Assembly: GCA_021810205.1 (NCBI GenBank)
Contig: JAJZJC010000011.1
Coordinates: 1 to 50,341, forward strand
Length of the DNA stretch: 50,341 bases
Direction: 5' to 3'
Origin: Actinomycetes bacterium
GTDB taxonomy: Bacteria > Actinomycetota > Acidimicrobiia > Acidimicrobiales > RAAP-2
Shown one piece after another: positions 36,650 to 45,140 of the stretch. The notes beneath the pieces are model-generated. The model ran no database searches and had not been told where the DNA came from. It worked only from the letters and a program-made list of their open reading frames with translations. A program made the translations under genes and the position numbers. Within the stretch, counting starts at the first letter, position 1; every line of letters starts with the position of its first letter.

Positions 36650-37810
36650 CCGGAGCTCTCTATGAAGGGGGACCGGTTGTCAAGGCTCGTGGAGTCTGCG
36701 CCAGCCGGGCGTGCTGTCGCCGAGCCGGGGTCAAGGGCGACGGGCGGAGCTCGGCGTCCCGGAGGGATCCGAAGGGCCCTTGACGCCGGCGTGGCCGGAG
36801 GTGGCATGGTGCGGATCATGGGGATGGGACCGCAGCGAAGCTACGGTCCGTGGTCGCGGTCTCCCGTGTCATGGACAGCGGTGGGCTCAGTTCTCTACTG
36901 CCCTGGCCATCCGGCGGGCGATGTCGACTCGGGCGATCTTGGTGGCGCGCTGGCGGCCGCGCGGCGGGCGGTGCGGCCGTAGCGCGCTCGGTAGACGGGG
37001 TGGCGCGCCCCGTGAAGCGGCCTCGATGAGCGCCCAGCGCAGCTCGCGCGGGCCGCACTTGGCCAGGCCCCCCCGGTGGTCGGTCTCGCCGGACTGGGAG
37101 ACCGGCGGTGCGCAGGCCCTTTTCGATCTCGGCGATCTCGTCGCCCAGCTCGTCGATGAGCCGCAAGGACGCCTCGATGTCACCTCGCCAGGGCTCTTCG
37201 AACTCGAGGCGATCGAGCAGCTGGCCGCCGCCGACGCCGAAGAGGTCCGAGACCGGACAGGGGTGGCCGAAGGTCATGAGGCTGGTGTGGACCCAGTTCT
37301 TGAGAGCCGTGCGGTGCTTGACGAGATGGAGGCGGAAGCGGGCCCGTACACGATCAGCGCGCACGGAAGGGTCGGGCAGCCAGATCGTCGGCACGAGGTC
37401 GCGCCGGGAGAGCTCGGCCAACACCCAGGCGTCGATGCGATCTTCTTGCAGGCGAGCGGGGCGAGCCCCTTGACCTTCCTCGCGTCGGCAACCTCCAGCG
37501 ACCAACCGCACAGCTCCAAGGTGTCGTGGACGAACCGGGCGCCGTTCATCGACTCGATGACCGCCAGCACTTCCTCGGTGCCGCAGTCCCCTTCGACCTG
37601 GCGCACGAAGGAGCGCAGCCCGTCGCGCTCAGGTGGTGCGGTCGTCACCTTGAGCGTCGAGCCGTCCTCGGACATGACGCGGACGTCCAGGCGGTGTCGA
37701 GATAGATCCAGTCCAGCGTGCAACATGGTGGTGTGGCCTCTCTTGGTGGCGGGGTTTTCGGTGACAACAACGCCGCCACCGGGGGAGGCCCCTCTTCATG
37801 CCATTCGAAT
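36650..37810 (-). mobile_element. Remnant of an IS110-family insertion sequence
   Basis: Contains the decayed transposase below plus typical IS110 flanks: on the minus strand a TTGACAACCGG...TTCATAGA tail near 36650-36690, and a Pro/Gly-rich AAAACCCCGCCACC leader before the transposase ATG. IS110 elements lack terminal inverted repeats, so the ends are approximate. It lies just upstream of hicA. Confidence 0.65.
36887..37726 (-). pseudogene. IS110-family transposase, frameshifted and deleted
   Basis: The DEDD N-terminal domain starts at ATG 37726 (HAGLDLSRHRLDVRV, VIESMNGARFVHDTLELCGW, VADARKVKGLAPLACK). Near 37450 one base is missing: the frame jumps so that K-T-D-R-I-D-A-W continues in another frame (RIDAWVLAELSRRDLVPTIWLP). 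Near 37100 a second shift leads to GLAKCGPRELRWALIEAA and KIARVDIARRMARAVEN, the C-terminal end. The central PALxGF-type region of transposase_20 is lost. About 280 codons remain of the usual ~400. Confidence 0.85.
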
Positions 37811-37814
37811 ACGA

Positions 37815-38069
37815 GTGCCGAGTGCCCACTCGCGACCAGACCGTACGTCGCTACTCACCAATGTCGCCTTCTCCGACGCCCAGCAGCTACTGGTTGCTCT
37901 CGGATTCGACGAGCTCCGGGTAAGGGGAAGTCATCACGTCTACAGTCGTTCTGGCCTTCCCGAGCAGCTCAACCTTCAGGACCGCGGCGGGCAGGCAAAG
38001 CCCTATCAGCTCAGGCAGCTGGTTGCGTTGGTCCGGCGGTACGATCTGAGGATCGAGGAGGACGAGTGA
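37815..38069 (+). CDS. hicA: HicA-family toxin
   Basis: An 84-aa HicA-like mRNA interferase with the double-stranded RNA-binding-like fold: FSDAQQLLVALGFDELRVRGSHHVY (the catalytic His is in GSHHVY) and GGQAKPYQLRQLVALVRRY. GTG 37815 is the only standard start upstream of the domain, and it lies at the edge of the IS110 remnant, so the native N-terminus or promoter may have been altered. The stop overlaps hicB as TGATG. Confidence 0.85.
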   Translation: MPSAHSRPDRTSLLTNVAFSDAQQLLVALGFDELRVRGSHHVYSRSGLPEQLNLQDRGGQAKPYQLRQLVALVRRYDLRIEEDE

Positions 38070-38281
38070 TGCCTGCCGCGTACCCGATCAACGTGTGCTG
38101 GAGCGACGAGGACGAGGCCTGGGTGGCTGACATTCCCGACCTCGACTACTGCTCTGCGGTTGGCGACACTCCCCATGAAGCCGTCTCTGAGGTCGAGGCG
38201 GCAATCGAGGCGTGGCTGGAGGCGGCCCGCTCGAGCGGACGGCCGACCCCGTCACCCTCGGTTCGTGCTGTGCACGCCTGA
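38069..38281 (+). CDS. hicB: HicB-family antitoxin
   Basis: A 70-aa HicB domain: YPINVCWSDEDEAWVADIPDLDYCSAVGDTPHEA (partial RNase H-like fold), then VEAAIEAWLEAAR. No separate DNA-binding domain is present, so autoregulation would need an extra factor. A GGAGG site lies ~8 nt upstream inside hicA. Confidence 0.88.
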   Translation: MPAAYPINVCWSDEDEAWVADIPDLDYCSAVGDTPHEAVSEVEAAIEAWLEAARSSGRPTPSPSVRAVHA

Positions 38282-38364
38282 ACCGCTCAGGTCGATCTCC
38301 CGAGCAAAATCAGCCCCCAGGAGCCAATTCCGCACGTCGGCGAGGTTCGAATACACCCGGTTGG

Positions 38365-38370
38365 TAGCAT
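38365..38370 (+). promoter_or_regulatory. -10 box TAGCAT of the mrp gene
   Basis: TAGCAT ends 6 nt before GTG 38377, with no Shine-Dalgarno. Confidence 0.55.
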
Positions 38371-38376
38371 CGAAGG

Positions 38377-39648
38377 GTGACCGCTCCGTCGTCCGGCGCC
38401 GGTGGCGGCAATCTGGGAAGGGACCTCGCCGGCAGCGAGTCGACGTCCCCCACCGGCGAACCGCCCACCCCCGATGAGGTACGCGCGCGCCTGCGCGGCG
38501 TCGTGGACCCCGAGCTCGGCGACGACATCGTCGAGCTGGGCATGGTCCGGCGCGTCGAGGTCGGCGATGCCGGCGACGTTCACATCGAGATCGCGCTCAC
38601 CATTGCCGCCTGCCCGCTGCGGGCGCAGATCGAGCGGGACGTGCGGGGCCAGGTGGCCACGATGCCCGGGGTCCGTGCCGTCGAGCTGTCGATGGCGCAG
38701 ATGGACGCCGAGGAGCGCGCGGCCGTCATGGCCCGCTCCCGATGGCGGGCACGTGAGCATGCCCCGGACACCGCCGTGCCGCCGAGCGCGCGCGTGCTCG
38801 CCGTGGGATCGGGGAAGGGCGGCGTGGGCAAGTCGTCGGTCACGGTGAACCTCGCCGTCGCGCTCGCGCGCCGCGGGCTCAACGTCGGCGTCCTCGACGC
38901 CGACATCTGGGGCTTCTCGGTGCCACGCCTGTTGGGCATGGAGGGCGCGGTGGAGGCGCGCGCCGGCAAGATGGTCCCCTTGGAGCGCCAAGTGGGGGAC
39001 GGCGTGCTGCGCGTGCTGTCGATGGGGTTCCTCGCCGGCGAGGACCGGGCGATCATGTGGCGTGGCCTCGTGCTGAACCGCGCGGTCCAGCAGTTCCTCC
39101 AAGACGCCCACTGGCAGGGCATCGACTACCTGATGATCGACCTTCCCCCGGGGACCGGCGACGTCCAGATGGGCCTCGCACGGCTCCTCCCACGCACCGA
39201 GCTCGTGATCGTGACGACCCCGCCGCTCGCCGCCCAGCGCGTCGCCGCACGCGCCGCCGACATGGCGAGACGGGGATACCTGCGCGTGACGGGGGTCGTC
39301 GAGAACATGAGCGACTTCACCTGTGAGCACGGGACGTCGTACCCGCTCTTCGGCAGCGGGGGTGGCGCCCGGCTCGCGGCCGAGCTCGGCGTGCCGCTCC
39401 TCGGCTCCATCCCCCTCAATCCCGACATGGCGGCCGCCGGGGACGCGGGCCAGCCCGTGGCGCTGGGCGAGGGCGCGCTGGCCGTCGTCTTCGGCGACCT
39501 TGCGCGCACGATCGCCGAGGACGTGGCGCCACTGCTCGAGGCCTCCTCGTGCACTGCCCGGCTGATGGAGCGACTCGAAGCCGCCGCCGGCGGGGCCCGG
39601 GCTCAGGGGGCGGACGATCCCGCGGACGCGCTCGGCGTGGCGCGGTAG
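38377..39648 (+). CDS. Mrp/ApbC-type iron-sulfur carrier ATPase
   Basis: A 423-aa protein. Residues ~30-110 form a MIP18/DUF59 domain (VRARLRGVVDPELGDDIVELGMV, CPLRAQIERDV). Residues ~135-400 are the Mrp P-loop ATPase: deviant Walker A GSGKGGVGKSS, DADIWGFSVPRLL, LMIDLPPGTGDVQ and VVENMSDFTCEHG. The usual C-terminal CxxC of Fe-S-carrying Mrp proteins is reduced here to one Cys in TCEHG, as in many actinobacterial versions. Its 3' end overlaps the convergent MBL gene by 46 nt. It is the first chromosomal gene after the island. Confidence 0.9.
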   Translation: MTAPSSGAGGGNLGRDLAGSESTSPTGEPPTPDEVRARLRGVVDPELGDDIVELGMVRRVEVGDAGDVHIEIALTIAACPLRAQIERDVRGQVATMPGVRAVELSMAQMDAEERAAVMARSRWRAREHAPDTAVPPSARVLAVGSGKGGVGKSSVTVNLAVALARRGLNVGVLDADIWGFSVPRLLGMEGAVEARAGKMVPLERQVGDGVLRVLSMGFLAGEDRAIMWRGLVLNRAVQQFLQDAHWQGIDYLMIDLPPGTGDVQMGLARLLPRTELVIVTTPPLAAQRVAARAADMARRGYLRVTGVVENMSDFTCEHGTSYPLFGSGGGARLAAELGVPLLGSIPLNPDMAAAGDAGQPVALGEGALAVVFGDLARTIAEDVAPLLEASSCTARLMERLEAAAGGARAQGADDPADALGVAR

Positions 39649-40580
39649 CAGTAGGAGGGTGGGGCCTCGCGGGGCCCGGAAGCGGACCCGGGAGCGGACC
39701 CGGGAGCTTGGGGCGAGGCGACCTCGTGGGCCCGGCCGTCGGCGACCAGCTTCTCGAGGTGCGCCCAGAGCGAGAGCCGCGCGACCGGGAAGAGCGCGGC
39801 GTCCACGTCACGGTAGACGCGACCGACCAGCTCGTCCACCGACGCCGTCCCCGACGCCTCGAGCGCGCCGAGCACGACCGCCTCACGCGCCGCGCGATGC
39901 GCCAGGATGCCAGTGACCACGGTCGCCGGTGTGCCGAGCAGGCGGCCGTGCCCGGGCGCGATCGCCTCGATCGGCGGTGTCATGGCGAGGAGCCGGCGGA
40001 GGCTCGCCAGGTAGGCGGCCATGTCGCCGTCGGGGGGCGCGATGACCACCGTCACCCCGCCCATGACGTGGTCGCCGGACAGCAGGACACGGGATCCTTC
40101 GAGGAGCCAGCAGAGATGGTCGCTCGCGTGCCCCGGGGTGTAGAGAGCCTCGAGCGAGAAGCTCGGTGCCTCCAGGCGCCACCCGTCCCCCGCGCAGACG
40201 TCGGGAGCGAAGTCGGCCACCGCGGCGTGGCCGATGAGCGCTGCGCCGCTGCGCCGGGCCAGCGCCGTCGCGCCGGGCGCGTGGTCCGGATGCGTGTGGG
40301 TCACGAGCACCCAACGGATCCGGCCGCCCGCGTGCTCGACCGCCGACTCGACTGCCGCAAGGTGCACCTCGTCGTGCGGACCGGGGTCGACGACGGCGAC
40401 GTCGCCGGTGCCGACGAGATAGGTGTTGGTGCCCGGGCCGGTCATGACCCCGGGGTTCGGCGCGGTCAGGCGGCGAAGACCAGGGGCGAGGTCGTCCACC
40501 CGACCCGGCACGGGGACGGGGCCGAGACCCGTGTCGGGAACGGGCGCCGGGGCCGAGGGCGGCAGCGGCATGGTGCTCAC
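39603..40580 (-). CDS. MBL-fold hydrolase, LACTB2/Rv3677c-like
   Basis: A 325-aa metallo-beta-lactamase-fold protein. Zinc motifs: VTHTHPDHAPG, LEALYTPGHASDHLCW, LLSGDHVMGG, PGHG near IEAIAPGHGRLLG, and a winged-helix C-terminal domain (SVDELVGRVYRDV). The C-terminal ~40 residues are a Pro/Ser tail that overlaps mrp antisense. It is coupled (GTGA) to the upstream NUDIX gene. The nearby WhiB and ArsA-like pair recall the mycobacterial Rv3677c-Rv3681c neighbourhood. Confidence 0.88.
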   Translation of the reverse strand: MSTMPLPPSAPAPVPDTGLGPVPVPGRVDDLAPGLRRLTAPNPGVMTGPGTNTYLVGTGDVAVVDPGPHDEVHLAAVESAVEHAGGRIRWVLVTHTHPDHAPGATALARRSGAALIGHAAVADFAPDVCAGDGWRLEAPSFSLEALYTPGHASDHLCWLLEGSRVLLSGDHVMGGVTVVIAPPDGDMAAYLASLRRLLAMTPPIEAIAPGHGRLLGTPATVVTGILAHRAAREAVVLGALEASGTASVDELVGRVYRDVDAALFPVARLSLWAHLEKLVADGRAHEVASPQAPGSAPGSASGPREAPPSYCYRATPSASAGSSAP

Positions 40581-41494
40581 GGCTCGTTCGCCCGTCGGGA
40601 GGCGAGCCGCGCCGCCGCGTCGAAACGTGCGCCGGCCACGCCGGCGGCTCCCCCGCTCCCCGCCTCGTCGTAGCCCGGGTCGCCCGGAAGGAGCAGGGTC
40701 ATCCCCTCTTCGCCCATCGCGACACGTGGCTCGATCGTGGGCACGTCCTCGAGGCGAGCGGCGGCGTCAAGGGCTTCTGCAACCGTCGCGAACCGCTCGA
40801 GCGCCTGGAGGTTCCGGATGGTCGGCAAGATCAGCACGATCTTGCCCGCCCGATGTGCCTCGAGCGCGTCGGCCGGGCGCATCCAGTCGTCGGCGACCAT
40901 CTCGCCCGCGTCGTGCGCCGGGGTCTGCCCCTCGGGGGCGGCGGCCACGAAGAAGCGGGTGTCGTAGCGCCGAGGCGCCTCCTTCGGCGTGATCCAGTGA
41001 GCGAAGTAGTGCACCCGGTCGAGCGCGAGCACGATCCCTTCGGCGGCGCACACGTCGCAGAGCGCGCGCTGGTGCGCGTTCAACGCCTGGCGGTGCGCGG
41101 CCAGGCGCGCGGACAGCTCGGCGTCGTCGTGGCCAAGCAGCGGGCCGGCCGGGCGGGAGCGGGCGAAGAGCAGCCCCGCCTCCTCGAAGCACTCGCGCAC
41201 AGCGGCGACCCAGTACGCGAGGCCCCCGGACTCGAGACCGAGCGCGGCGCTCGCGCGCACGTCGTCGAGCCCGTCGCACCACGCCACGGCGTCCGCATCC
41301 TGGGGGTCCACGGCACCGCCGGGGAAGACGTGCGCGCCGCCGGCGGACTCGGTGCGCACGTTGCGGCGCAGCATGAGCACCTCGAGCGGCGCGGCGCGAT
41401 GGTCGCCGTCGCGAAGCACCATGATCGTCGACGCGGGCCGTGCCACGACGGCCGTCGCCGTGGCGCCTCGGCGCGCGTCCGCGTGGCTCACCAC
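40577..41494 (-). CDS. NUDIX hydrolase, NUDT7/19-like
   Basis: A 305-aa hydrolase. The Nudix box is split by an insertion, as in CoA-cleaving NUDT19 relatives: HVFPGGAVD...then VAAVRECFEEAGLLFA (the RExxEExG core). Later HWITPKEAPRRYDTRFFVA is typical of that subgroup. GTG 41494 is preceded by TAACGT 7 nt upstream. Substrate (CoA derivatives or other nucleoside diphosphates) is inferred. Confidence 0.88.
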   Translation of the reverse strand: MVSHADARRGATATAVVARPASTIMVLRDGDHRAAPLEVLMLRRNVRTESAGGAHVFPGGAVDPQDADAVAWCDGLDDVRASAALGLESGGLAYWVAAVRECFEEAGLLFARSRPAGPLLGHDDAELSARLAAHRQALNAHQRALCDVCAAEGIVLALDRVHYFAHWITPKEAPRRYDTRFFVAAAPEGQTPAHDAGEMVADDWMRPADALEAHRAGKIVLILPTIRNLQALERFATVAEALDAAARLEDVPTIEPRVAMGEEGMTLLLPGDPGYDEAGSGGAAGVAGARFDAAARLASRRANEP

Positions 41495-41501
41495 ACCGGT
41501 G

Positions 41502-41507
41502 ACGTTA
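41502..41507 (-). promoter_or_regulatory. -10 box TAACGT of the NUDIX gene
   Basis: TAACGT on the minus strand, 7 nt before GTG 41494. Confidence 0.6.
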
Positions 41508-41520
41508 GTGCCCAGTCCAT

Positions 41521-41605
41521 TTGCAGGCCGCGCCAGCTTGCAGGCCGCGCCAGCTTGCAGGCCGCGCCAGCTTGCAGGCCGCGCCAGCTTGCAGGCCGCG
41601 CCAGC
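41521..41605. repeat. 17-bp tandem repeat, 5 copies
   Basis: TTGCAGGCCGCGCCAGC is repeated five times without mismatch between the divergent NUDIX and DUF929 promoters. It starts 13 bp upstream of the NUDIX -10 box, so it occupies the place where -35 or activator contacts would fall. Confidence 0.95.
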
Positions 41606-41632
41606 CGATGCCGTCGCTCGCGGCCACTGGTC

Positions 41633-41638
41633 TACGCT
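41633..41638 (+). promoter_or_regulatory. -10 box TACGCT of the DUF929 genes
   Basis: TACGCT lies 87 nt upstream of the first DUF929 ATG; unlike the leaderless genes, this one has a leader with GAGG near the start. Confidence 0.4.
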
Positions 41639-41725
41639 GACCGGCGCGCTTTCCGACCGGGAGCGCTCGGCGACATCGACGACGCACCGCCTGGCGCGGG
41701 TGTCATCACCTCGAGGATCCACCCG

Positions 41726-42490
41726 ATGGCAGACAATGCCGGTGAACATCGGACGCAGCGCTCCGTGGTGGCGCGTGGCGCCGGGCGCTCGCGCGCGGCG
41801 ATGTTCGCCTGGGCGGCGGTCGCCCTCGACGTCGTGGCGGTCGTGGTGCTGGTCAACGTGTACTCGGCGTCGTCGAAGAAGAGCACCCGGCTCGACGCGC
41901 AGCCGGTCAGCCCCGCCGTGCTCGCGGAGGTCACCCACGTGCCCACGTCCGTCTTCAACAAGGTGGGCGGGGGCCTCGTATCCGACATGCACATGCCGGC
42001 CCTCCTGTCGGGACAGCCGCCCCTCCGCTACACGAGAACGCCCGGCATGCTGGCGCTGCTCGGTGCGTACTGCCCGTTCTGCGCAGCGGAGCGCTGGGCG
42101 ATCATCACGTCGTTCTCCCGGTTCGGCACCTTCTCGGGCTCGAAGACGATGCAGTCGCCGACGACCGACATCGACCCGGCGGCCCAGACCTTCACGTTCG
42201 CCACAGCCACCTCTACGTCCAAGTACTTCACCCCGAAGCTGGAGGAGATCTTCGGGCGGGACAAGCCGACAGGCACCCAGACGCCCCTCGAGAAGATGAC
42301 CACGCACGAGGCGCAGCTCGCGGTCGAGTACGACCACGCGCCCACAGCGCCTGCGGGGTCGGGCAACTCCATCCCGTTCGTGGACTACGGCAACAAGGTG
42401 ATCTTCTCCGAGGTCGGCGCCACGCCCGCATCGGTGTGGTCGCGCCCCGGTGTGCAGGGCGCGGCAAAGGGCCTCGAGCTGCACGCGTGA
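41726..42490 (+). CDS. DUF929-family thioredoxin-like membrane protein (copy 1)
   Basis: A 254-aa protein with one N-terminal membrane segment (about residues 26-46, AAMFAWAAVALDVVAVVVLV) and an outward DUF929 domain. The thioredoxin-like redox motif is GAYCPFCAAERW. Later PFVDYGNKVIF is the cis-Pro region. ATG 41726 has GAGG about 9 nt upstream. A thiol-redox role outside the membrane is inferred from CPFC. A paralogue follows. Confidence 0.82.
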   Translation: MADNAGEHRTQRSVVARGAGRSRAAMFAWAAVALDVVAVVVLVNVYSASSKKSTRLDAQPVSPAVLAEVTHVPTSVFNKVGGGLVSDMHMPALLSGQPPLRYTRTPGMLALLGAYCPFCAAERWAIITSFSRFGTFSGSKTMQSPTTDIDPAAQTFTFATATSTSKYFTPKLEEIFGRDKPTGTQTPLEKMTTHEAQLAVEYDHAPTAPAGSGNSIPFVDYGNKVIFSEVGATPASVWSRPGVQGAAKGLELHA

Positions 42491-42500
42491 GGACGCGGCG

Positions 42501-42608
42501 ATGAGCTCGAAGACCACCAGCCGTCCCCGTGCTGGGCTCGCCTTCTACGCCGGGCGAACGCGCGGCGGCGCGCCACGCCATGGCCACCCACGGAGGACGT
42601 CGAGATGA
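42501..42608 (+). CDS. Possible 35-aa basic peptide between the DUF929 genes
   Basis: ATG 42501 has GAGGA 7 nt upstream (just after the stop of DUF929 copy 1), and the TGA overlaps the ATG of copy 2 (ATGA). The product is Arg-rich (MSSKTTSRPRAGLAFYAGRT, then RGGAPRHGHPRRTSR) with no known domain. It may be a real coupling peptide or a chance frame. Confidence 0.35.
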   Translation: MSSKTTSRPRAGLAFYAGRTRGGAPRHGHPRRTSR

Positions 42609-43699
42609 CGCAGGTGCCGGACGACACGAGCGACCGCGTCGAGGCTGCGGGCGGCGTGACCGCTGACGAGCCGTCCCCGGACGGCGCCGACCTCGCGAGC
42701 GTGAGCGCGTCAGGTGGCGACGGCGACCTCGCGGGCGCGAGCGCGCCAGGTGGCGGCACCGACGTCGTGGGCGCGAGCACGTCAGGTGCCGACGGCGAGG
42801 CGGCCACCACCGGCGCGCCAGACGGCGCGCCGGGCATGGTGCACCGTCCGCGGACGTCGCTGCTCACCTGGGGCACCGTCGCGCTGGTGCTGGTCATCGT
42901 CGTCGTGCTCGTGGTGATCAAGATCACCGGCGGCTCCAGCGTGTCGACACCGTCGGCGCCGGCCCCCCCCTCCGCCGCACCGAGCGCTGTCGTCCAAGGG
43001 GTCACGCACATCCCCTCGTCCGTCTACAACGCGGTCGGCATCGTCTCGCCGGTCGCCACCGTGACGCCGCCCGCGGTCCTCGGCGGCCAGCCGCCGCTCG
43101 AGCGCGACGGCAAGGCGGAGGTGGTCTTCGTCGGCAACGAGTTCTGCCCGTACTGCGCCGCCGAACGTTGGGCGCTCGTCGCCGCGCTCTCGCGCTTCGG
43201 CACCTTCAGCGGGCTCGACGCCTCGCAGTCGGGCTCGAACGAGGCGTTCTCGAGCACGCCCACGTTCACGTTCGTCGGGACGCACTTCAAGAGCAAGTAC
43301 GTCAGCACCACGCTCGTCGAGCACTACGGCGACCAGAAGAACGCGGCGGGCACGGGCTACGCGGTGCTCGAGCCGATCCCGCCCGCCGTCCGGACGCTCA
43401 TGGCCAGGTACGACAGGGCAACAGGCCCCGGACAGGGCCCCCTCCTGCCCTTCGTCGACGTCGGCAACCGAGCGGTGGTGACCGGGGGCGACTTCTCGCC
43501 GTCGATCCTCCAGCAGCTCACCAACACCCAGATCGCCACCGCGCTGGACGATGCGAAGGACCCCGTCACCCAGGCCGTCGTGGCAACGGCGAACTACCTC
43601 TCGGCCGCCGTGTGCGAGGCCGACGGCCAGCGGCCGGTCTCGGTGTGCACGAGCACCGGGGTGAGCGCCGCAGCCTCGGCGCTCGGACTTGGCTCCTAG
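42605..43699 (+). CDS. DUF929-family thioredoxin-like membrane protein (copy 2)
   Basis: A 364-aa paralogue of the preceding gene. A cytoplasmic N-terminal region of ~80 residues is low-complexity with ~11-residue imperfect repeats (ASVSASGGDGDL, AGASAPGGGTDV, VGASTSGADG). One membrane segment follows (about 86-108), then the DUF929 domain with NEFCPYCAAERWALVAALSRFGTFSGL. Strong GGAGG 8 nt before ATG 42605. A C-terminal Cys pair (AVCEADGQRPVSVC) is absent from copy 1. Confidence 0.85.
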   Translation: MTQVPDDTSDRVEAAGGVTADEPSPDGADLASVSASGGDGDLAGASAPGGGTDVVGASTSGADGEAATTGAPDGAPGMVHRPRTSLLTWGTVALVLVIVVVLVVIKITGGSSVSTPSAPAPPSAAPSAVVQGVTHIPSSVYNAVGIVSPVATVTPPAVLGGQPPLERDGKAEVVFVGNEFCPYCAAERWALVAALSRFGTFSGLDASQSGSNEAFSSTPTFTFVGTHFKSKYVSTTLVEHYGDQKNAAGTGYAVLEPIPPAVRTLMARYDRATGPGQGPLLPFVDVGNRAVVTGGDFSPSILQQLTNTQIATALDDAKDPVTQAVVATANYLSAAVCEADGQRPVSVCTSTGVSAAASALGLGS

Positions 43700-43716
43700 C
43701 GCAGCGCGCCGGTCGT

Positions 43717-43744
43717 GCGATGGTGGCGATGCGATGGTGGCGAT
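43717..43744. repeat. 14-bp tandem duplication at the whiB 3' end
   Basis: GCGATGGTGGCGAT occurs twice head to tail; the last base is the final base of the whiB stop codon. Confidence 0.85.
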
Positions 43745-44007
43745 CAGCCCGCGCGACGGTCGAGGAGCTGCTTTCGCTCGGCCTCGTTCATGCCGCCCCA
43801 GATGCCGTGCGGTTCTCGAATGCGCATCGCATAGCTGAGGCAGTCTTCACGCACGGTGCAGCTGCTGCAGATCGCCTTCGCGCGCTGTTCGCGTGCGAGC
43901 CGCTCGTCCTTTCGCTCGGCGTACGTCGGCGGAAAGAACGCGGCGGCTTGCGGACCCCGGCAGGCCGCCTTGGCCTGCCACGCTTCTCCTGCGCTTCGCA
44001 CAGCCAC
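43744..44007 (-). CDS. WhiB-family iron-sulfur regulator (WhiB4-like by context)
   Basis: An 87-aa WhiB protein. The four cluster cysteines are in KAACRGP and ICSSCTVREDC; the turn GIWGGMNEAERKQLL follows, and a basic tail (DRRAG). GTG 44007 lies after AAGGGGG; GTG 44061 is an in-frame alternative. A TACCCT box lies at 44045-44040. It is divergent from the two ArsA-like ATPase genes exactly as whiB4 is from Rv3680-Rv3679 in M. tuberculosis. Confidence 0.9.
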   Translation of the reverse strand: MAVRSAGEAWQAKAACRGPQAAAFFPPTYAERKDERLAREQRAKAICSSCTVREDCLSYAMRIREPHGIWGGMNEAERKQLLDRRAG

Positions 44008-44124
44008 CCTGTGGGGACCCCCTTCACGTGCGGTGCCCAAGGGTACCGTGGCCCCTCGCACGCCGACAAGGGCGCTGACCAGGAATTGTGCCCCGACAAC
44101 GGTTGGTCCGCGGTCCGCTCGGGC

Positions 44125-44130
44125 TACGCT
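44125..44130 (+). promoter_or_regulatory. -10 box TACGCT of the ArsA-like pair
   Basis: TACGCT, 8 nt before GTG 44139, no Shine-Dalgarno. Confidence 0.5.
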
Positions 44131-44138
44131 GCGCCGAG

Positions 44139-45140
44139 GTGAACGTCGGAGCGTGGTGCAGCCAGAGCCGCGTGTGGATCGTGGCCGGCAAAGGCGGCGT
44201 GGGCAAGACGACCATCGCCGCCACCCTTGCCGCGGCTGGCGCGAACGCCGGGCTCTCGGTGCTCGTCGTGGAGCTGGAGGGCAAACGGGGTCTCGGCGCC
44301 ATGTTCGGCCGCCCCTCGCCGGTGAGCTACGAGGCCGTCTCGTTGCGTGGCACCGCGCCGGACGAGAACGGCACCCGTCGGGGGCCGGCCAAGGGCGAGA
44401 TCTGGGCCCGTCGGCTCACGCCGGATGACGCGCTGCTCGAGTACCTCGCCGACCATGGCCTGCACCGCATCTCCAAGCGGCTCGTCTCGAGCGGGGTCGT
44501 CGACGTGGTGGCCACCGCCATCCCAGGGATCCGCGACGTCCTCGTGCTCGGGAAGGTGAAGCAGCTCGAGCGCAGCGGTGTCGCCGACATGATCGTGCTC
44601 GACGCGCCCGCAACCGGCCACGCCATGACCTTCCTCACCTCTGCGAGCGGGCTCCTCGACGCCGCGCGCGGCGGCCCCGTCCGCCAGCAGGCCGCGGATG
44701 TCGTCGAGCTGCTTCAAGACCCCGAGCGCTGCAGGGTGCTGCCGGTGACCCTCCCCGAGGAGATGCCGGTGAGCGAGACCGTCGAGTCCGCCTTCCTCCT
44801 CGAAGACCGCGTCGGGATCCACCTCGGCCCGGTGGTGGTCAACGGGTACGAAGGCGGCCCCGCGGCGCTCGAGACGACCGCCGTCGACGCGGCCACGGCG
44901 GCGGGGGTGACCCTCGACGAGCCGACCCGAGCGGCGCTCGACGACGCACGGGAATTCCGGCTCCATCGGCTCGCGCTCGTCGACGAGCAGGTGTCGCGCC
45001 TCGAGCACGATCTCCCGCTGCCCCAGCTGCGCGTGCCTCGGCTGTTCACGCCCGCGATCGGCCCCGAGCAGCTCTTCGAGCTCTCCGCGGCGCTCGCCAA
45101 GGCGGTCGAGGCGCTCCCGGCCGAGGCGCCGGCACGATGA
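44139..45140 (+). CDS. ArsA-like ATPase, first of a BagA/BagB-type pair
   Basis: A 333-aa ArsA/GET3-fold ATPase with deviant Walker A (VAGKGGVGKTTIAATLAAAG), ELEGKRGLGAMFG and the switch region VLDAPATGHAMTFL. No metal-binding cysteines for arsenite are present. Mycobacterial homologues (Rv3679/Rv3680) form a membrane-associated complex linked to glycerol and nitrate handling; function here is inferred from synteny with WhiB. Coupled by ATGA to the next gene. Confidence 0.87.
   Translation: MNVGAWCSQSRVWIVAGKGGVGKTTIAATLAAAGANAGLSVLVVELEGKRGLGAMFGRPSPVSYEAVSLRGTAPDENGTRRGPAKGEIWARRLTPDDALLEYLADHGLHRISKRLVSSGVVDVVATAIPGIRDVLVLGKVKQLERSGVADMIVLDAPATGHAMTFLTSASGLLDAARGGPVRQQAADVVELLQDPERCRVLPVTLPEEMPVSETVESAFLLEDRVGIHLGPVVVNGYEGGPAALETTAVDAATAAGVTLDEPTRAALDDAREFRLHRLALVDEQVSRLEHDLPLPQLRVPRLFTPAIGPEQLFELSAALAKAVEALPAEAPAR

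Noticed and set aside
33289-38376. Second attachment site (repeat of the ssrA 3' end) closing the island
   Set aside because: I found no second copy of the GGTTCGATTCCCGCC sequence up to the mrp gene, so the right border is undefined.
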